A stretch of DNA of 8,792 nt from JAKGBX01 sp965366835 (lineage in GTDB: Bacteria > Pseudomonadota > Alphaproteobacteria > Rhodobacterales > Rhodobacteraceae), in NCBI GenBank assembly GCA_965366835.1, contig CBDUGF010000135.1, positions 1 to 8,792 of the forward strand, written 5' to 3'. The notes under the pieces are model-generated. The model was not told the origin of the DNA. It saw nothing but the letters and a program-made list of their open reading frames with translations, and made no database searches. Positions 6,003 through 8,792 of the stretch are shown here, piece by piece; position 1 is the stretch's first letter; each line of letters begins with the position of its first letter. The translations under genes and the position numbers were made by a program.

Positions 6003-6008
6003 GGGAGG
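6002..6008 (+). promoter_or_regulatory. Strong Shine-Dalgarno of pdhA
   Basis: AGGGAGG ends 9 nt before the ATG at 6018, a near-consensus ribosome binding site that fixes the pdhA start and suggests high translation. Confidence 0.8.
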
Positions 6009-6017
6009 CGAGATTTC

Positions 6018-7013
6018 ATGGCCGCCAGAAAAACCACCAAGAAATCAAACACTTCCGGAGACGAACTGAAAGCCTACTACCGCGACATGCTGTTGATCCG
6101 GCGATTCGAGGAAAAAGCCGGCCAGCTCTATGGCATGGGGCTGATCGGCGGGTTCTGCCATCTCTACATCGGCCAGGAAGCGGTCGTCGTTGGCCTGGAA
6201 GCCTGCGCCGAAGAGGGCGACAAGCGCATTACCTCCTATCGAGATCATGGCCATATGCTGGCCTGCGGCATGGACGCCAAGGGCGTGATGGCCGAACTGA
6301 CCGGGCGCGAGGGCGGCTATTCCAAGGGCAAGGGCGGCTCGATGCACATGTTCTCCAAGGAGAAGCATTTCTATGGCGGCCACGGCATCGTCGCCGCGCA
6401 GGTGCCGCTCGGCGCCGGGCTGGCTTTCGCCGACAAGTATCTCGACAACAAGCGCGTCACCTTCACCTATTTCGGCGATGGCGCCGCCAACCAGGGCCAG
6501 GTCTACGAGACCTTCAACATGGCCGCGCTGTGGCAATTGCCGGTGGTGTTCGTGATCGAGAACAACAAATACGCCATGGGCACCTCGCAGCAGCGCTCGA
6601 CCTCCTCGGCCGATATCCACACCCGCGGCGAGGCCTTCGGCATCCCCGGCGAAACGGTGGATGGCATGGACGTGCTGGCAGTGAAAGAGGCCGGGCAGAA
6701 GGCGGTGGATCACTGCCGCTCGGGCAAGGGCCCCTATATCCTCGAAGTGATGACCTATCGCTATCGCGGCCATTCGATGAGCGATCCGGCGAAATACCGC
6801 ACCCGCGAAGAGGTCCAGAAGGTGCGCGAGAAATCCGACGCCATCGAACATGTGCGCGATCTGTTGCTCACCGGCAAACATGCCAGCGAGGACGATCTCA
6901 AGGCGATCGACAAGGAGATCAAGGCCATCGTCAACGACGCCGCCGAGTTCGCCCGCGAAAGCCCCGAACCGGCGCTCGAAGAGCTCTGGACCGACATTTA
7001 CGCAGAGGCCTGA
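6018..7013 (+). CDS. pdhA: Pyruvate dehydrogenase E1 component, alpha subunit
   Basis: PdhA pairs with PdhB in the heterotetrameric E1, which decarboxylates pyruvate with thiamine diphosphate and passes the acetyl group to E2 lipoyl domains, linking glycolysis to the citric acid cycle. The 331-residue length is usual for the alphaproteobacterial form. Diagnostic motifs are RRFEEKAGQLYGMGLIGGF near the N-terminus and SYRDHGHMLACG (about 75-86). The thiamine-diphosphate motif starts at G153-D154-G155 (GDGAANQGQVYETFNMA) and ends at N182-N183. The RYRGHSMSDP loop has H252 and S253, corresponding to the region phosphorylated in mitochondrial homologues. A Lys/Ser-rich start (MAARKTTKKSN) precedes the fold. 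It is the first gene of the operon, preceded by a good promoter, a palindromic operator and a strong ribosome binding site, with 3 bp to the next gene. Confidence 0.98.
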   Translation: MAARKTTKKSNTSGDELKAYYRDMLLIRRFEEKAGQLYGMGLIGGFCHLYIGQEAVVVGLEACAEEGDKRITSYRDHGHMLACGMDAKGVMAELTGREGGYSKGKGGSMHMFSKEKHFYGGHGIVAAQVPLGAGLAFADKYLDNKRVTFTYFGDGAANQGQVYETFNMAALWQLPVVFVIENNKYAMGTSQQRSTSSADIHTRGEAFGIPGETVDGMDVLAVKEAGQKAVDHCRSGKGPYILEVMTYRYRGHSMSDPAKYRTREEVQKVREKSDAIEHVRDLLLTGKHASEDDLKAIDKEIKAIVNDAAEFARESPEPALEELWTDIYAEA

Positions 7014-7016
7014 GCG

Positions 7017-7406
7017 ATGCCGCATTTCGAGATCCACGCCGGCGATGTCGACGCCGCCAAGGCGTTCTACGGCGGCTTGTTCGGCTGGCGATTCACGGCG
7101 ATGCCGGGCGCCGAGGAGATGCAATATCACCTGATCGAGGGCAGCGACATCGGCGCTGACAAGGGCGTCACCGGCGGGCTGATGCTGCGCATGGGCGCCA
7201 CGCCCGCAGCGGGCAGCCCGGTGCGCGGCGGCACGATGACATTCGAAGTCGGCGATTGTGATGAACGTTACGGCTGGGCGCTGGCCAATGGCGGCGCCGA
7301 GGCGCTGCCCCCCACCGATTATCCGGGCATTGGCCGCGCCGCATATGTGGAAGATGGCCAGGGAAACATCGTCGGAATGATAACCCCGGCTGAAGGAGAA
7401 GACTGA
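7017..7406 (+). CDS. VOC family (glyoxalase/bleomycin-resistance fold) protein inside the pdh operon
   Basis: A 129-residue protein with the vicinal-oxygen-chelate fold. The N-terminus HFEIHAGDVDAAKAFYGGLF followed by GW matches the common 'FEI-D-x-x-A-FY-x-x-x-FGW' pattern. The C-terminal half repeats the beta-alpha-beta unit (TFEVGDCDERYGWALANGG) and closes with YVEDGQGNIVGMI, like the usual 'DPDGNxxGL' strand. One or two such modules build a metal-binding pocket in dioxygenases, glyoxalase I and resistance proteins. Here the usual metal ligands are only partly evident (H3 or E5, and E at about 117), so metal dependence and substrate are open. It starts 3 bp after pdhA, with an AGAGG inside the pdhA 3' end, and stops 1 bp before pdhB. 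It must therefore be co-expressed with both E1 subunits. Confidence 0.88.
   Translation: MPHFEIHAGDVDAAKAFYGGLFGWRFTAMPGAEEMQYHLIEGSDIGADKGVTGGLMLRMGATPAAGSPVRGGTMTFEVGDCDERYGWALANGGAEALPPTDYPGIGRAAYVEDGQGNIVGMITPAEGED
7393..7398 (+). promoter_or_regulatory. Shine-Dalgarno of pdhB
   Basis: AAGGAG, 9 nt before the pdhB ATG at 7408, lies inside the last codons of the VOC gene. It decides the start that gives the complete lipoyl domain. Confidence 0.75.
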
Positions 7407-7407
7407 T

Positions 7408-8792
7408 ATGGCAACCGAAATTCTCATGCCCGCGCTCAGCCCGACCATGGAAGAGGGCACATTGGCGAAATGGCTGGTCAAGGAGGGTGATACCGTGTCC
7501 TCCGGCGATATCATGGCCGAGATCGAGACCGACAAGGCGACGATGGAGTTCGAAGCCGTCGACGAGGGCGTGATCGGCAAGATCCTGGTGGCCGAGGGCA
7601 CCGAGGGTGTGAAGGTCAACACCGCCATCGCCGTGCTGCTCGACGAGGGCGAAAGCGCGGATGACATCAAGAGCGCGGCGCCTGCCCCCGCGCCCGCCGA
7701 TGATGGCGATGCCGCCCCCGTCACAGCGCCCGCCGCCGCGCCGGTCACCGTGACCGACCGGCCCGAGGAAACCCCCAAGCCCGACCTGACCCCGGATTGG
7801 CCCGAGGGCACCGAGGTCAAGCAACAGACCGTGCGCGAGGCCCTGCGCGAAGGCATGAGCGAAGAGATGCGCCGCGACGACACCGTGTTCCTGATGGGCG
7901 AGGAGGTGGCCGAATATCAGGGCGCCTACAAGATTTCCCAGGGCATGCTCGACGAGTTCGGCCCCAAGCGGGTGATCGATACGCCGATCACCGAGCATGG
8001 CTTTGCCGGCATCGGTGTCGGCTCGGCCATGGCCGGCCTGCGCCCCATCGTCGAGTTCATGACGTTCAACTTCGCCATGCAAGCCATTGACCACATTATA
8101 AATTCAGCCGCCAAGACGCTCTATATGTCGGGCGGCCAGATGGGCGCGCCGATCGTCTTCCGCGGGGCCAATGGCGCCGCCGCGCGGGTCGGCGCGCAGC
8201 ATTCCCAGGATTACGCCGCCTGGTATTCGCAAGTCCCCGGCCTCAAGGTGGTGATGCCCTATTCGGCCTCCGATTACAAAGGCCTGATCAAGACCGCGAT
8301 CCGCGATCCCAACCCGGTGATCTTCCTCGAAAACGAGATCCTCTATGGCCGCAGCTTCGATGTGCCGGTGCTGGAGGATTACACCGTGCCGTTCGGCAAG
8401 GCGAGGATCTGGCGCGAGGGCTCTGACGTCACCATCGTCAGCTTCGGCATCGGCATGCAATACGCGCTGGAAGCCGCTGAAAAGCTTGCAGAAGACGGCA
8501 TCGAGGCCGAGGTGATCGACCTGCGCACCCTGCGCCCGCTCGATTACGACACGGTGCTGGCCAGCGTGATGAAGACCAACCGCTGCGTCACCGTCGAAGA
8601 GGGCTGGCCGGTCTGTTCGATCGGCAATCACATCTCGGCCACGATCATGCAGCGCGCCTTCGATTATCTCGACGCGCCGGTGATCAACTGCACCGGCAAG
8701 GACGTGCCGATGCCCTATGCCGCCAACCTCGAAAAACACGCGCTTCTGACCACCGACGAGGTGATCGAGGCCGTCAAGCAAGTGACCTACCG
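7408..8792 (+). CDS. pdhB: Pyruvate dehydrogenase E1 component, beta subunit with N-terminal lipoyl domain (stop codon beyond window)
   Basis: PdhB completes E1 with PdhA. Residues 1-80 form a biotinyl/lipoyl domain (MPALSPTMEEGTLAKW, then EIETDKATMEFE with lipoylation lysine K43). An Ala/Pro-rich flexible linker follows (about 91-125), then the transketolase-like pyrimidine-binding domain starting near VREALREGMSEEM. It contains the catalytic glutamate E196 in TPITEHGFAG, which activates thiamine diphosphate, and GAQHSQDYAAWY near 271-282. The C-terminal transketolase domain (about 330-455) includes VTIVSFGIGMQYALEAA and VIDLRTLRPLDYDTV. The frame is open for 461 codons and runs off the edge in what looks like the last residue (VKQVTYR is a usual ending), so only about one codon plus the stop is missing. 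The lipoyl fusion is known from alphaproteobacterial E1-beta. An E2 gene is expected next. Confidence 0.97.
   Translation, partial: MATEILMPALSPTMEEGTLAKWLVKEGDTVSSGDIMAEIETDKATMEFEAVDEGVIGKILVAEGTEGVKVNTAIAVLLDEGESADDIKSAAPAPAPADDGDAAPVTAPAAAPVTVTDRPEETPKPDLTPDWPEGTEVKQQTVREALREGMSEEMRRDDTVFLMGEEVAEYQGAYKISQGMLDEFGPKRVIDTPITEHGFAGIGVGSAMAGLRPIVEFMTFNFAMQAIDHIINSAAKTLYMSGGQMGAPIVFRGANGAAARVGAQHSQDYAAWYSQVPGLKVVMPYSASDYKGLIKTAIRDPNPVIFLENEILYGRSFDVPVLEDYTVPFGKARIWREGSDVTIVSFGIGMQYALEAAEKLAEDGIEAEVIDLRTLRPLDYDTVLASVMKTNRCVTVEEGWPVCSIGNHISATIMQRAFDYLDAPVINCTGKDVPMPYAANLEKHALLTTDEVIEAVKQVTY

Noticed and set aside
5866..6069. A short plus-strand frame running through the pdh promoter into pdhA
   Set aside because: It has no ribosome binding site and crosses the predicted promoter, and its end overlaps pdhA in the wrong frame.
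6045..7883. A 612-codon open frame on the minus strand opposite pdhA, VOC and pdhB
   Set aside because: It is a shadow of three well-supported genes on the plus strand, crossing their boundaries, with low-complexity composition and no recognisable domain.
7168..8781. Two long minus-strand frames (7168-8094 and 8104-8781) opposite the VOC and pdhB genes
   Set aside because: They are rich in His, Gly, Asp and Ala, with repeated G-x-G patterns typical of antisense translation of GC-rich genes. The sense strand is E1-beta.

Overview
The window looks like a chromosomal segment of an alphaproteobacterium of the Rhodobacteraceae (Roseobacter/Rhodobacter group). The evidence is high GC with G/C-ending codons, a pyruvate dehydrogenase E1-beta that carries its own N-terminal lipoyl domain, a DUF2852 membrane protein, and a GlnE of alphaproteobacterial type. 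This placement rests on recognising protein families by eye, not on a database search.

Left part (1-3254, minus strand): a nearly complete glnE, the bifunctional adenylyl transferase/removase of glutamine synthetase, runs off the left edge with only its last residues and stop codon missing. Upstream of it on the same strand is a small SnoaL/DUF4440-type protein (2859-3254). A gap of about 107 bp then separates this minus-strand pair from plus-strand genes.

Centre (3362-5513, plus strand): an NAD(P)H-dependent flavodoxin-fold oxidoreductase and a YbaK/EbsC aminoacyl-tRNA deacylase overlap by ATGA and are probably translationally coupled. Next comes a 122-bp regulatory gap with two oppositely oriented copies of a 19-bp imperfect palindrome. 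It leads into a DUF2852 membrane protein, a perfect 10-bp GC-rich stem-loop, and an RDD-family membrane protein.

Intergenic scar (5514-6017): immediately after the RDD stop codon lies an open 3'-terminal fragment of an IS1182/IS5-type transposase (about 5529-5774). It is followed by about 170 bp with no recognisable content and then the pdh promoter region. That region has a -10-like TATAGT, a perfect 14-bp palindrome over the predicted start site, a second 10-bp palindrome, and a strong Shine-Dalgarno.

Right part (6018-8792, plus strand): pdhA (E1-alpha), a small VOC/glyoxalase-fold protein, and pdhB (E1-beta with a fused lipoyl domain) are packed with gaps of 3 bp and 1 bp, so they form one operon. 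E1-alpha and E1-beta together make the thiamine-diphosphate-dependent decarboxylase of the pyruvate dehydrogenase complex; the E2 gene would be expected just beyond the right edge. The VOC gene between the two subunit genes is the most unusual gene-order feature. I found no CRISPR array, RNA gene, phage module or clearly novel multi-gene system. The most distinctive signals are the VOC insertion and the two sets of palindromic operators.
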